Below, one piece after another: positions 56,398 through 63,014 of a DNA stretch of 64,000 bases. This DNA is from an uncultured Prevotellaceae bacterium (GTDB lineage Bacteria > Bacteroidota > Bacteroidia > Bacteroidales > Bacteroidaceae). Position 1 is the first letter of the stretch; every line of letters begins with the position of its first letter. Below the pieces are notes generated by a model. It had not been told where the DNA came from. It ran no database searches and worked only from the letters and a program-made list of their open reading frames with translations. The position numbers and the translations under genes are program-made. The stretch spans positions 1 to 64,000 of the forward strand of contig CADCEQ010000003.1 in the NCBI GenBank assembly GCA_902800435.1, written 5' to 3'.

Positions 56398-56610
56398 TTA
56401 CAATGGCGGTTGCCATGCATTTATGATGTCCGTCACTTGCTCGCTGATGGCAAACCACGTCATTTGCTTTCTCCCTGCGAACACTTTGCCCATGTCTATT
56501 GCTGGTAGCGAAACCCCTCGGCATCCCATCCGTCCATTAAGAGCAATTTCTGAGCGCATCTTGTCCCAAAGGGCTTGCGCTTGTTCCTGTGTCATTAACT
56601 TGTCTCTCAT
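56398..56610 (-). CDS. 70-aa element protein, unknown
   Basis: It starts MRDKLMTQEQAQALWDKM at 56610 (or MTQEQ at 56595), 6 bp after the previous stop, and is helical at the N-terminus. No family recognised. Last gene of the primase cluster. Confidence 0.5.
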   Translation of the reverse strand: MRDKLMTQEQAQALWDKMRSEIALNGRMGCRGVSLPAIDMGKVFAGRKQMTWFAISEQVTDIINAWQPPL

Positions 56611-56616
56611 ACTGAT

Positions 56617-56829
56617 TTACATAATAACTAACAATCGGCTTTTTGTTGGCTTTCTCTTTGGTTTCCCGAAGTGAACCGTGCCCAGCTGCCTGCGCTTGAT
56701 TCCTTCGCAGATGATATGGGAAATTTCCCGCTGAGAAAGGCCGCACTGGGCGAGTATGTCAGCCAATGCCCAGCAGGGAATAATCTGCTGGGCGTGGTCG
56801 CGAAGTGCTTCAAATATCTCGTCATTCAT
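56617..56829 (-). CDS. 70-aa element protein with HTH-like segment
   Basis: The start MNDEIFEALRDHAQQI at ATG 56829 lies 2 bp after the previous stop. The stretch ALADILAQCGLSQREISHII looks like a helix-turn-helix, followed by a basic tail GKPKRKPTKSR. It may bind DNA. Family unknown. Confidence 0.5.
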   Translation of the reverse strand: MNDEIFEALRDHAQQIIPCWALADILAQCGLSQREISHIICEGIKRRQLGTVHFGKPKRKPTKSRLLVIM

Positions 56830-56831
56830 AC

Positions 56832-57092
56832 TCAAAATGGACACGGATGGTTTTCGTATACGATGAACCTGCCCAGAGCCTTCAACGAGACAATGAAGTC
56901 ACACAGCTGCTTCTCATTGAAAAGCGCGGTCAGTTGCTTGCCGTCTGGGTCTTGCAGGGTAATGGCTGCACCTGCTTTTCCCTTCGTTTCTTTGCCTCCA
57001 GCCGCGACAATAGCGGTGGCGGTGCTGCTGATTGATACACTAACGTTGCCGTCGGTCGTGACGGACTTCTCGAAAAACTTTTTCTTTTTCAT
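56832..57092 (-). CDS. 86-aa element protein, unknown
   Basis: It begins MKKKKFFEKSVTTDGNVSVS and is strand-rich with a KGKAGAAITLQDPDGKQ segment. It lies 29 bp after the primase stop and 2 bp before the next gene. No family recognised. Confidence 0.5.
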   Translation of the reverse strand: MKKKKFFEKSVTTDGNVSVSISSTATAIVAAGGKETKGKAGAAITLQDPDGKQLTALFNEKQLCDFIVSLKALGRFIVYENHPCPF

Positions 57093-57121
57093 AATCTTTT
57101 TTGTTTAATGAATAATGTTGG

Positions 57122-58309
57122 TTAAAATGGTGCTGCCTCCTGCCTCTCCGTGAAGAAGTCCTCTGGCAGTTGTAAATTGTCGTAGATAGCCATATAGTCG
57201 AATGGCTGCGGAAAAGACTCGCCGAATTTGTATATAATCCGCGGTGCTGCAGCATCAGCCTTGGCCGATGGTGGCGGCGATGGTGGCGGCGGTGGGGTGG
57301 GTGCTGGCCTCGGTGTGGTGTACCTTATCCCGTAGTCGCTGCAGATTTTGAACAGCGTCCCGATGCTTATACGGCTCATTGTCCGACATTCTTTGTATTT
57401 CTTCCTGCTGCGACTCTCAGATGCTTCAGGGTGGAACTGAGAAAACCTGACAAACAAATCCTCGCCACTATCGCCGAACTGGCTGTGCAAGGCTGCGGCA
57501 ATACCGCACCAATCGTTATAGTTGCCTGTCACGTCAATTCTATTTGCCTCTATCTTTCGCAGGCATTCAAAAACGTCTTCCTCGGTTGAGTTTCTTGGCG
57601 TTGTCAGTGTTGCAGAGGGGTGGCAAGTTAATAACTTAGGCTTTGCAAAATCGAATACTTCTGCATCTCGATTTATATAGGCTGCTTCGTCAATGGAAAC
57701 AAAACGCGGGTGTGACTCGCCTTTTGCTTTGGCATCAAGATAAAGTCGAAAATTCCTAAACAACACTTTTTGCAGGGTTTGCCAGTAATCTTCGTGCCTG
57801 CGATGGTCGGCAATAGGAATAAGCGCATACACCCCACGACCACTTACTGACAGCGACGCGAAAGCGACAAAGGGGAACTTCGACAGAATCCGCTTGACTA
57901 ACTGCCAGTCCTTCACGCCTGCATTGGGGACAAACCCAAGTTCACGCATTTTAGACTCGTACTCCGTCGGCTTGGTAGCGTCGATGTCTATTTGCATGAT
58001 GTTGGTATGCTCAATTATGTCCTCCTTGTTGCCTCCTTTGGCAAAGAGTCCCCCAGGAGTACAAAGGGCGAGTTGCCTTTTCTCGTCTTTGTATTGCAAA
58101 AACAGTTGCTCACTTCTGGCGGGGTTAGTAGGATAGCAGTTTTGTGCTTCATCGTATATTTGTCGCAGGCGGGGGATCTGACTGCTGTAGTTGGTATAGC
58201 TCGTACCCCATTGAAGGAACTCTCCCAGCGAGACGACACGGCGGGTGTTCTCGTTCCTGCTCGTACTTATCCACGCCGACACCTTTTGTTGAAATATGTC
58301 TCTTTTCAT
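57122..58309 (-). CDS. BT4734/BF3469-like primase (VirE-N plus PriCT)
   Basis: This 395-aa protein has the BT4734-like N-terminal domain with the acidic pair IMQIDIDATKP (D108, D110) and SVSGRGVYALIPI, as in primase-polymerase folds, then a PriCT-2-like region (GIAAALHSQFGDSGEDLFVRFSQFHP). A Pro-rich stretch (APTPPPPPSPPPS) and a short C-terminal tail follow. Such proteins prime element DNA. It is immediately downstream of the helicase gene with an origin-like region between them. Confidence 0.85.
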   Translation of the reverse strand: MKRDIFQQKVSAWISTSRNENTRRVVSLGEFLQWGTSYTNYSSQIPRLRQIYDEAQNCYPTNPARSEQLFLQYKDEKRQLALCTPGGLFAKGGNKEDIIEHTNIMQIDIDATKPTEYESKMRELGFVPNAGVKDWQLVKRILSKFPFVAFASLSVSGRGVYALIPIADHRRHEDYWQTLQKVLFRNFRLYLDAKAKGESHPRFVSIDEAAYINRDAEVFDFAKPKLLTCHPSATLTTPRNSTEEDVFECLRKIEANRIDVTGNYNDWCGIAAALHSQFGDSGEDLFVRFSQFHPEASESRSRKKYKECRTMSRISIGTLFKICSDYGIRYTTPRPAPTPPPPPSPPPSAKADAAAPRIIYKFGESFPQPFDYMAIYDNLQLPEDFFTERQEAAPF

Positions 58310-58450
58310 TTATCGTCCTTTTTGGTGCAAAATTGTTTCTTGGTGTAAGGGTGCTAAGTGTTGGTGCAAAATGCAGGCAATATAATATATATATTGCACC
58401 TGCACTTTTTCACCTTGAACACATGGTGAAATTTCACCAAATTTGCACCT
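58310..58450. other. Candidate replication origin with GGTGCAAA iterons
   Basis: Between helicase and primase genes. TTGGTGCAAAAT occurs at 58322-58333 and 58361-58372, a variant TTGGTGTAAG starts at 58340, and inverted TTGCACC copies are at 58394-58400 and 58443-58449. An AT run (58380-58394) separates them. GGTGAAATTTCACC (58425-58438) is a perfect palindrome over the helicase stop codon. Confidence 0.55.
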
Positions 58451-59651
58451 TTGCACTACCATCTTTAATATAATACTTTCCTTCTTCATTCACATCCAAT
58501 ATTTCAACGGCAAAAGCCTTTGCAATGTACCCCTTTGCTGTCCGTTCGCCAATGGTCTTTCCGTTTGACTTTTTCACGGTCTGGAGTAAATGCGTACAAA
58601 TGTCGGTATATCTCATCGGCCGCTCGATAAAAGAGAACATTTCTCTCAGCCCTCCCAGGTCACCCCCATTGCAGCCAAGTCCAAGCTCTGAACTCTCGGT
58701 ACTGTAGCATACGTGAACATGCTGGGTAAGGCCATCAATCTTGTCGAGTTTTGTGACGATAACGTTTGAAGCCCCAAACTGATATTTGTCTTTCCTGCTT
58801 TTCATCTCCTTGATGTAGCGGTATTCTTCACCACGCACTGACTTCCCTATCGCAAACGCGGAATCTATGAAATTATATATCATCTTACTGCCCGCAATGT
58901 CATCGTCGGTTATAGGTGTCTTTTCGTCTTTCTTGGGTGTATGCGCCACTATCAGGATGCTCCAGCCGTAACGTTTTTTCAACATCATAAGGCGTTTCAT
59001 TAACTTGCCTGCATCTTCTGCACTTTCACCGTTGACTATCAGCCAGCTCAAATTGTCGATAATCACAGTGTCAACATTCAAAGAGTGACACATGCTCTCG
59101 ATGCCCGATATAAAGTCCATGCCTTTCTCGTCGTCGAAATCGGGGTTAAAGTCGGCTCGGAGAAAATTGTCGGGAAATTCGTAAGGTACTCCATCCTGCG
59201 AGTATCGCGCGCCAAATTGAGCCTGAGACAGTTCTAAGTCCAGATAGATGACTTTCTTCTTCTGGGCGACGCACAAACCCGCTTGAACGGCTTCGATGCT
59301 TTTCCCGTTGCCTGATTTGGCATACAAACAACACAACTCCCCTTCCATCCAAATGTCCAAGAAAAGGGGCTTTGGTGCTGGCTTCGTAAGTGCCTCCCTT
59401 ACAGCTTCCTTTGCGGGCTTTACGCAGAACATGCCCACTGCAACAGGCTGTTGTTTTTCCTGTTCAAGTTCTGATAAACTTTTTTGGACTGCCTCTGAAA
59501 TTTCTTTGTCAGTGGTAGGTACTTTTTCCTCCGAATCCTTGGTACTTTCAGGAAAATTGTCTACCTTTGTGCCGGTGTTGTTAGAATCTGGAGAAAATCG
59601 ATTTTCGGGGGTGGTGTCGAGGCCCGATGCTGCCCTATCTTTTTGTACCAT
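58434..59651 (-). CDS. RecA-like/AAA_25 replicative helicase (RepA-like)
   Basis: This 405-aa ATPase has Walker A AKSGNGKS (residues 111-118) after a weakly conserved, Ser/Thr/Glu-rich 90-residue N-terminus, Walker B VDTVIIDNLSW (194-204) and a DnaB/RepA-type core. A C-terminal winged-helix-like part (RPMRYTDICTHLL) follows. It probably unwinds element DNA with the primase. It starts 2 bp after the HTH gene stop. Confidence 0.85.
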   Translation of the reverse strand: MVQKDRAASGLDTTPENRFSPDSNNTGTKVDNFPESTKDSEEKVPTTDKEISEAVQKSLSELEQEKQQPVAVGMFCVKPAKEAVREALTKPAPKPLFLDIWMEGELCCLYAKSGNGKSIEAVQAGLCVAQKKKVIYLDLELSQAQFGARYSQDGVPYEFPDNFLRADFNPDFDDEKGMDFISGIESMCHSLNVDTVIIDNLSWLIVNGESAEDAGKLMKRLMMLKKRYGWSILIVAHTPKKDEKTPITDDDIAGSKMIYNFIDSAFAIGKSVRGEEYRYIKEMKSRKDKYQFGASNVIVTKLDKIDGLTQHVHVCYSTESSELGLGCNGGDLGGLREMFSFIERPMRYTDICTHLLQTVKKSNGKTIGERTAKGYIAKAFAVEILDVNEEGKYYIKDGSAKVQIW

Positions 59652-59653
59652 AG

Positions 59654-59929
59654 TCAGCCCTCCATGTAATTTTTTACCACACTTTCTTTATAGAGTACGC
59701 GTCGCCCGGTGCGTACGCAGGAGATTTTGCCCTCCTTTGTCATCGCCCAAAGTGTCGGCTTGCTTATTCTTAATATCGCGCACACTTCTTCGCGGGTCAA
59801 CATCTTCTCTGGCCGTGCTGCATTGCGGTCAGCCTGGAGGGCGTTAGTAACTTCGTCGCGCACTGTTCGGCGCAACCATTCCTCAAACACTGGCAGTACT
59901 TCAGCTGCCAAGGTAGTAATCATGTCCAT
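59654..59929 (-). CDS. Helix-turn-helix (excisionase/MerR-like) protein
   Basis: This 91-aa protein has an HTH_17 segment MLTREEVCAILRISKPTLWAMTKEGKISCVRTGRRVLYKE (residues 43-82). Such proteins regulate excision or replication of Bacteroidetes elements. First gene of the helicase-primase cluster; regulatory repeats lie upstream. Confidence 0.85.
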   Translation of the reverse strand: MDMITTLAAEVLPVFEEWLRRTVRDEVTNALQADRNAARPEKMLTREEVCAILRISKPTLWAMTKEGKISCVRTGRRVLYKESVVKNYMEG

Positions 59930-59965
59930 CTTTTTCTCTTTAGATGGTTCAACGAAAATCCCAGT

Positions 59966-60111
59966 CCGCGAAAGCAGTCACTCCTGGTTTCATTGCCGCG
60001 ATAGGTTACTGCTTATCCCTATCTTGGTTTTGACACCGCGAAATTAACCAAAAAAATAAAGCGGAATTAGATTGCGTAGTGATATAGTAATAAAAGTAAT
60101 GATATAGTAAT
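59966..60111. promoter_or_regulatory. Control region upstream of the HTH-helicase cluster
   Basis: CCGCGAWA occurs at 59966, 59996 and 60036 (spacing 30 and 40 bp, near-integral helix turns). TGATATAGTAAT occurs at 60080-60091 and 60100-60111 (20-bp spacing). No strong TAnnTTTG box is seen; TAATTTCG on the minus strand near 60041-60048 is the best candidate. Confidence 0.5.
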
Positions 60112-60118
60112 CGGAACA

Positions 60119-60145
60119 ATAAAAAAGCACTCTATTTCAGAGTGC
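60119..60145 (-). terminator. Terminator after the 234-aa gene
   Basis: Minus-strand GCACTCT/AGAGTGC stem (60127-60145, loop of 5) followed by TTTTTTATT. The gene's stop codon is in the stem-loop. Confidence 0.85.
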
Positions 60146-60836
60146 CGTTGTTTAAGTCGTTTAGTGTGTGTGTAAAAGTTCCTTCCCCTGCTATTTTAGG
60201 GTGTCGCTTCTTTATTTCCTTGTAGAGATTCTTTTTATCGCCTTTTATGTGAAAATAAAGTTTTTCATTATCCGTATATTTGTATGCTCTCCGTGCCCAT
60301 CCTGCACAATCCAAAGAATCTCCGTCCTTGAAGAACTTTTCGCAATCCTCAGTACTTGTAAAAAGTTCTCTTACGTTAGTTGGGATGTCAGTTGTGGTCT
60401 CGTCGGGACAGATTTGTTCCTCTGGCCCTGCGGGGTTCTCAGGCGTTACGTACTTCTCGCAAACGCTGATAGCGTGTTCAAGTTCGATTTCTTTGATGAT
60501 GATTAGTCTCTGAAGTTCTGTTAGCCGCATATTTATTGTATCATCGCCCAGATTCGCAGTTCTTCCTGCAAGTTTATCCACTTCGTCACTAAGTTGCCGT
60601 ATTCCTAAGTCGTCAAGTCGTTTCAGGCGCAAAGGTATGCTGTCAAGACTTTTCAGTATATCATCCTCAACAACGTGCGGGTCAAGTTCCTGCACCTTTC
60701 GGCTCTCGATGTCCAGCTGCTCGTGAAGGTAGAGACTGCCCTTTTCTTCAAGTATCTTGTCGCCGTTCCGCAACCATCCGTTCCAGCTTATTAACGCCCA
60801 GTTCAATGTCTCAAAATAATTTCTTGTTTTCTTCAT
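60132..60836 (-). CDS. 234-aa element protein of unknown function
   Basis: It begins MKKTRNYFETLNWALISW. Residues 30-130 are helical coiled-coil-like (RLTELQRLIIIKEIELEHAIS), residues 130-155 are a Pro/Thr/Glu linker and the last 80 form an alpha/beta unit (DSLDCAGWARRAYKYTDNEKLYFHIKG...). No membrane segment or signal. Its start lies 26 bp inside the upstream HTH gene. I do not recognise it. Confidence 0.7.
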   Translation of the reverse strand: MKKTRNYFETLNWALISWNGWLRNGDKILEEKGSLYLHEQLDIESRKVQELDPHVVEDDILKSLDSIPLRLKRLDDLGIRQLSDEVDKLAGRTANLGDDTINMRLTELQRLIIIKEIELEHAISVCEKYVTPENPAGPEEQICPDETTTDIPTNVRELFTSTEDCEKFFKDGDSLDCAGWARRAYKYTDNEKLYFHIKGDKKNLYKEIKKRHPKIAGEGTFTHTLNDLNNGTLK

Positions 60837-61086
60837 TCTCCTTCTTAACCCAATTAACTAAATCTCTCTCAAAAAATAACAATCGTTTCCCGATTTTCCT
60901 GTGAGGAATCTGCCGAGAAAACTGATAGAGTGTATTTACAGGTATTTTCAGGAGCGTCGCTGCTTCGTTAGAGTCCAAAAGCCTTGGCGGGAATATCCTG
61001 TCAAGAAGCTCGGCGTCCTTCTTTATCTGCTGAATGATGTTGTTTGCAACCAATTCGGCCAGCCGTTGTAATTCGTAATTCGTCAT
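60811..61086 (-). CDS. HTH_17 (excisionase-like) protein next to the integrase
   Basis: This 91-aa protein has DSNEAATLLKIPVNTLYQFSRQIPHRKIGKRLLFFERDLVNW, the HTH_17/excisionase fold. ATG 61086 lies 7 bp after AAAGGAGG, the better start; ATG 61092, two codons earlier, overlaps that sequence. It is coupled to the integrase stop by 4 bp or less. Probable excisionase or regulator. Confidence 0.85.
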   Translation of the reverse strand: MTNYELQRLAELVANNIIQQIKKDAELLDRIFPPRLLDSNEAATLLKIPVNTLYQFSRQIPHRKIGKRLLFFERDLVNWVKKENEENKKLF

Positions 61087-61088
61087 GC

Positions 61089-62612
61089 TCATGCCTCCTT
61101 TCTTATCTTGACTTCTTTAGCCTTCTTTATCTTCTCGTAAATAGACGATGCTCGCTCCGTCGTCTTTACTTTCAGGTAAGTCTCGTATGATTTCAGCGTA
61201 GCGTGACCTGAGACGGACATTATTTCGCGGTCGGTCAGCAGGCCAGACTTGTGCAGGCTTGTAATCAGACTGCGGCGGCTCGTGTGACACCCGACAAGCT
61301 CCCATCGGCGGCGTATCACTCGCCCCTGGTAGTCTCTCTTATAGAGCGTATCAGTACAGTCATGTTCGGCGGCATATTCGGCACACCGCTTGTAACGCTT
61401 GGATTCCTCGCCGTGCAGTTTCTCCCCAGCCTCAACACGTTTCTTGGTTTCCATAAACCACGCCTCTTTGTCGCGCTCTTTCCCTGCCAAAAGAGTTACC
61501 TCCCAGTTGTTGAGCGTCGGCACCGTGTCGGCCAGAACCTTGCAGGCGGCTTTTATTCCTCGGTTGATGGCATCGCGTTTCAGCTTCGGGAAGTTGTACG
61601 AGTACTTCTCGCAGATTTCAAAAACGCGCTCGTCCACTATAGGAACTTGCACCTCCGTGCCTGTCTTCTGCTGTCGTAGCATGATAACGGGAACACCATC
61701 CTCATTGACGGCAAAGTTCTCGCGCGTCAGGACGCTGTAATCGCTTACGCGCTGTCCTGAGAAATACCCAAGCATCCAAAGGTCGCGGCACTGCTCGATG
61801 TGTCCGTATAGCTTCAGGTTGTAAAGAGCATCAATCTCGGAATCGCTCAGGACAATCTCGGCGCGTTTCTCCTCGTCGCGCTGTTCGTGAGATTTCCAGA
61901 CACGCAGGCTCGCGGCATTGCGATTGTAGCCGTCCTCGGCGGCAATGTTACAGAGCTTTCGGAAGTGGTTCACCTGCTGGCTGACTGTAGCCTCCATCAA
62001 GCCACTGCCCTTCAGGTAGGTAACGAATGCAGCGGAAGTCCTACGGTCAATGTCGTCGAAGGTCAGCTCCCGCGAACCAAGGAATCCCCCCAGATGATTC
62101 CCGAATGTACGCCACGCGGAAATGGAAGACTTTGAGTAACGCTCCTGCTTGCCGTGCAGAACCGAGCCGTCCACGATACCCGCAAGGAAATACTCGTAGT
62201 ACTCCCATACCTGACGCAGGCGGTTCTTCTCGGCTTCCTGCTTGGCCTTGGCGGCATCTGCCACTCTCTTCTGGACTTCTTCCTTGGCCTTGATTGCGTC
62301 AAGGTTCACGACGCTGTTAATCAAGTCCTCCAGCTTGCCCTTATCGTCATTGCTGCAAGACTTCCTGCCGTCGAAGAAGTCCCTGATGATTCCCTCAACG
62401 AGTGCCGTCTTGTCCTGTACGCTTCTGCCCTCGTCGGTTGAATAATACTTCGCCAGTGCCTTTGCGCTCCCCTGGGACTTCACCCACGCAGCAACATCAA
62501 CCTTGATACCGCTGTTCACCTTCCACTTCACGCCAAGAGAAGGACGGTTCACGTCAACGTATAACGCTGCCGTGCCGCTTGTCTTTTGTGACCTCAAATA
62601 AAACTTTGCCAT
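61089..62612 (-). CDS. int: Tyrosine integrase
   Basis: This 507-aa recombinase has an N-terminal arm-binding domain, a SAM-like core-binding domain (about 135-240) and a catalytic domain with R288 (FSGQRVSDY), K316 (RQQKTGTE), H443 and R446 (GCHTSRRS), H470 (SGHAT) and Y479 (SYETYL). About 125 residues lie between K316 and H443, longer than usual, with a charged insert at 366-438. It should integrate the element into the tRNA-Val 3' end. It has its own promoter near the right end. Confidence 0.94.
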   Translation of the reverse strand: MAKFYLRSQKTSGTAALYVDVNRPSLGVKWKVNSGIKVDVAAWVKSQGSAKALAKYYSTDEGRSVQDKTALVEGIIRDFFDGRKSCSNDDKGKLEDLINSVVNLDAIKAKEEVQKRVADAAKAKQEAEKNRLRQVWEYYEYFLAGIVDGSVLHGKQERYSKSSISAWRTFGNHLGGFLGSRELTFDDIDRRTSAAFVTYLKGSGLMEATVSQQVNHFRKLCNIAAEDGYNRNAASLRVWKSHEQRDEEKRAEIVLSDSEIDALYNLKLYGHIEQCRDLWMLGYFSGQRVSDYSVLTRENFAVNEDGVPVIMLRQQKTGTEVQVPIVDERVFEICEKYSYNFPKLKRDAINRGIKAACKVLADTVPTLNNWEVTLLAGKERDKEAWFMETKKRVEAGEKLHGEESKRYKRCAEYAAEHDCTDTLYKRDYQGRVIRRRWELVGCHTSRRSLITSLHKSGLLTDREIMSVSGHATLKSYETYLKVKTTERASSIYEKIKKAKEVKIRKEA

Positions 62613-62647
62613 AACTTATGAATTTTGCTGTTAATAAAAATCTGCTG

Positions 62648-62679
62648 CAAAGATAAGCATTATTTCTGAAACCTCCAAA
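62648..62679 (-). promoter_or_regulatory. Promoter of int (TTTG-N20-TATCTTTG)
   Basis: Minus-strand TTTG (complement of 62676-62679), 20-bp spacer and TATCTTTG (complement of 62648-62655). The arm-site-like repeats start 8 bp beyond the -33 box, so bound integrase could repress it. Confidence 0.8.
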
Positions 62680-62686
62680 TCCAAAA

Positions 62687-62708
62687 TCCCCCAAAAATCC
62701 CCCAAATT
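62687..62708. repeat. Right-end 11-bp repeats (candidate arm sites)
   Basis: Two units, TCCCCCAAAAA at 62687 and TCCCCCAAATT at 62698, same orientation and 11-bp period as at the left end. Confidence 0.85.
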
Positions 62709-62728
62709 TAGGGTGTCGAGATTAAGGC

Positions 62729-62759
62729 AAAAAAGAAAGTGACTGAAAATCAGCCACTT
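62729..62759 (-). terminator. Element-borne terminator of tRNA-Val
   Basis: On the minus strand AAGTGGCTGA pairs with TCAGTCACTT (10 pairs, one G-U), loop of 3, followed by TCTTTTTT. It lies just beyond the tRNA 3' end, inside the element. Confidence 0.85.
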
Positions 62760-62764
62760 ATCTC

Positions 62765-62785
62765 TTGTGTCGACACTTGGACTCG
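62765..62785. repeat. Right attachment site (att) in tRNA-Val
   Basis: 21-bp copy identical to 53349-53369; it overlaps the 3' end and T arm of the intact tRNA-Val gene. Confidence 0.92.
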
Positions 62786-62841
62786 AACCAAGGACCCCCA
62801 CCATGTCAAGGTGATACTCTAACCAGCTGAGCTATGCCGAC
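62768..62841 (-). tRNA. tRNA-Val (anticodon GAC)
   Basis: This 74-nt cloverleaf has acceptor GTCGGCA paired with TGTCGAC (one G-U), anticodon GAC (complement of 62805-62807) and T arm CTTGG-TTCGAGT-CCAAG. CCA is not encoded. It is the insertion target; the element keeps the gene intact. Confidence 0.96.
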
Positions 62842-62854
62842 TTTCCTTTGCTTG

Positions 62855-62936
62855 TGCGCCTGACAGGACTCGAACCTGCACATCGTGAGATACCAGATCC
62901 TAAGTCTGGCGCGTCTACCAATTCCGCCACAGGCGC
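62855..62936 (-). tRNA. tRNA-Leu (anticodon UAG)
   Basis: This 82-nt gene has acceptor GCGCCTG with CAGGCGC, a long variable arm (TATCTCACGATG-like), anticodon TAG (complement of 62900-62902) and T arm with TTCGAGT. It lies 13 bp upstream of tRNA-Val and shares its promoter. Confidence 0.96.
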
Positions 62937-62981
62937 GACTTCGACGACGTCAATTCCATCGCGTTATTGGTTTTGCGGGTG

Positions 62982-63013
62982 CAAAGGTAATACTTTTCTT
63001 TTGATCTACCAAA
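62982..63013 (-). promoter_or_regulatory. Promoter of tRNA-Leu-tRNA-Val (TTTG-N20-TACCTTTG)
   Basis: Minus-strand TTTG (complement of 63010-63013), 20-bp spacer and TACCTTTG (complement of 62982-62989), just after the S41 peptidase stop. Confidence 0.85.
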
Positions 63014-63014
63014 T

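Larger units (their letters stand above)
53349..62785. mobile_element. Integrated element in tRNA-Val(GAC), about 9.4 kb
   Basis: The element is bounded by 21-bp direct repeats of the tRNA 3' end. The integrase gene is at the tRNA side. Cargo in minus-strand order: int, small HTH, 234-aa protein, HTH, RecA-like helicase, BT4734-like primase, three small proteins, a serine recombinase and four coupled small proteins. Repeats of TCCCCCAAAAA with 11-bp spacing sit at both ends. No relaxase, coupling protein, capsid or terminase is seen. It resembles a phage satellite or a mobilisable replicative island; I cannot say which. Confidence 0.88.

Noticed and set aside
53349..62785. Intact prophage
   Set aside because: No capsid, portal, terminase, tail or lysis gene recognised.
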